A stretch of DNA of 64,000 nt from Nostoc sp. CHAB 5824. Lineage in GTDB: Bacteria; Cyanobacteriota; Cyanobacteriia; Cyanobacteriales; Nostocaceae. Both the position numbers and the translations under genes were made by a program. The notes beneath the pieces were generated by a model. It was given only the letters and a program-made list of their open reading frames with translations, searched no databases and was not told the DNA's origin. The DNA lies in assembly GCF_020829665.1 (NCBI RefSeq), contig NZ_JAIVFT010000002.1, positions 124,001-188,000 on the forward strand. The letters run 5' to 3'. This document shows positions 63,733 through 64,000 of this stretch, piece after piece. Position 1 is the stretch's first letter, and each line of letters begins with the position of its first letter.

Positions 63733-64000
63733 ATGCGATTACTACACACAATGCTGCGAGTGGGCAACCTTGAAAAGTCCTTAAAGTTCTACTGTGAAGT
63801 TTTAGGAATGAAATTACTGCGCCAAAAAGATTATCCAGGGGGAGAATTTACCCTAGCTTTTGTTGGCTACGGCGACGAAAGCGACAACACGGCGATCGAA
63901 CTAACCTACAACTGGGGGGTAGAAAAGTACGAATTGGGTAATGCTTATGGTCACATTGCCCTTGGCGTTGATGATATTTACGCTACGTGTGAGGAAATCC
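63733..64000 (+). CDS. gloA: Lactoylglutathione lyase GloA (3' end outside window)
   Basis: The first 89 residues of a glyoxalase I are present. It starts [20 protein letters not shown] and includes [20 protein letters not shown] and [14 protein letters not shown]. The metal ligands H5, E56 and H74 match the first three of the nickel-type E. coli enzyme; the fourth would lie beyond the window. It isomerises the hemithioacetal of methylglyoxal and glutathione. The start is preceded by a weak AAGGTC stretch. The gene is truncated only by the window edge. Confidence 0.95.
   Translation, partial: MRLLHTMLRVGNLEKSLKFYCEVLGMKLLRQKDYPGGEFTLAFVGYGDESDNTAIELTYNWGVEKYELGNAYGHIALGVDDIYATCEEI

Overview
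The window is chromosomal DNA of a filamentous, hormogonium-forming cyanobacterium, most likely a Nostoc close to N. punctiforme. The evidence is frequent HIP1 octamers (GCGATCGC), 7-bp tandem repeats between many genes, cyanobacterial gene neighbourhoods (plsX-fabH-fabD; DUF502-nusB-ftsY), cyanobacterial families (DUF29, DUF1997, DUF4079, a LabA-type NYN protein), and a complete hps (hormogonium polysaccharide) locus. No rRNA, tRNA, CRISPR array, prophage or intact insertion sequence was recognised.

Layout. 1-6.3 kb: the 3' part of a PAS histidine kinase, the fatty-acid/phospholipid genes plsX-fabH-fabD, and pepA. 6.5-9.1 kb: a damaged HigB/HigA-like module, an EcsC/DUF697-like protein and a MazEF-like pair. 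9.2-10.9 kb: an alpha/beta hydrolase beside an acyltransferase, resembling the two halves of plant phytyl ester synthases. 11.2-15.7 kb: metG, a LabA-like gene translationally coupled to an lptC-like gene, a small transposed element and a His-rich CsoR/InrS-type metal regulator. 15.8-19.3 kb: a full pqqA-B-C-D-E operon on the minus strand. 20-28.5 kb: menH, a lambda-endolysin-like muramidase, DUF29, an NAD(P)-binding protein, DUF1997, DUF4079, a 13-repeat ankyrin protein and an RsbU-type phosphatase. 30-33.4 kb: DUF502-nusB-ftsY. 33.9-48.2 kb: hpsA to hpsK on the minus strand, comprising one very large pilin-like protein, four pseudopilins, glycosyltransferases and a membrane protein. 49-64 kb: metH, DUF4126, a LRR-Roc-COR (Roco) GTPase, a peptidoglycan amidase, ribBA, argC, eno and the start of gloA.

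How the genes work together. The pqq operon should make pyrroloquinoline quinone from a PqqA peptide. The hps locus should build and export the polysaccharide needed for hormogonium gliding, with pseudopilins tied to the type IV pilus machinery. plsX, fabH and fabD feed fatty-acid and phosphatidate synthesis. DUF502-nusB-ftsY is a housekeeping cluster for transcription and protein targeting.

The intergenic DNA is unusually rich in structured repeats. There is a 195-bp element with 18-bp perfect terminal inverted repeats inserted into a 21-bp tandem repeat with an 11-bp target duplication. A family of small elements ending GTGTCAACTTAAG sits inside palindromes. A nested set of inverted repeats lies upstream of metH. 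A 12-unit 21-bp array is bracketed by inverted copies of another dispersed repeat. Heptamer arrays appear to supply the start codons of two genes and the stop codons of others.
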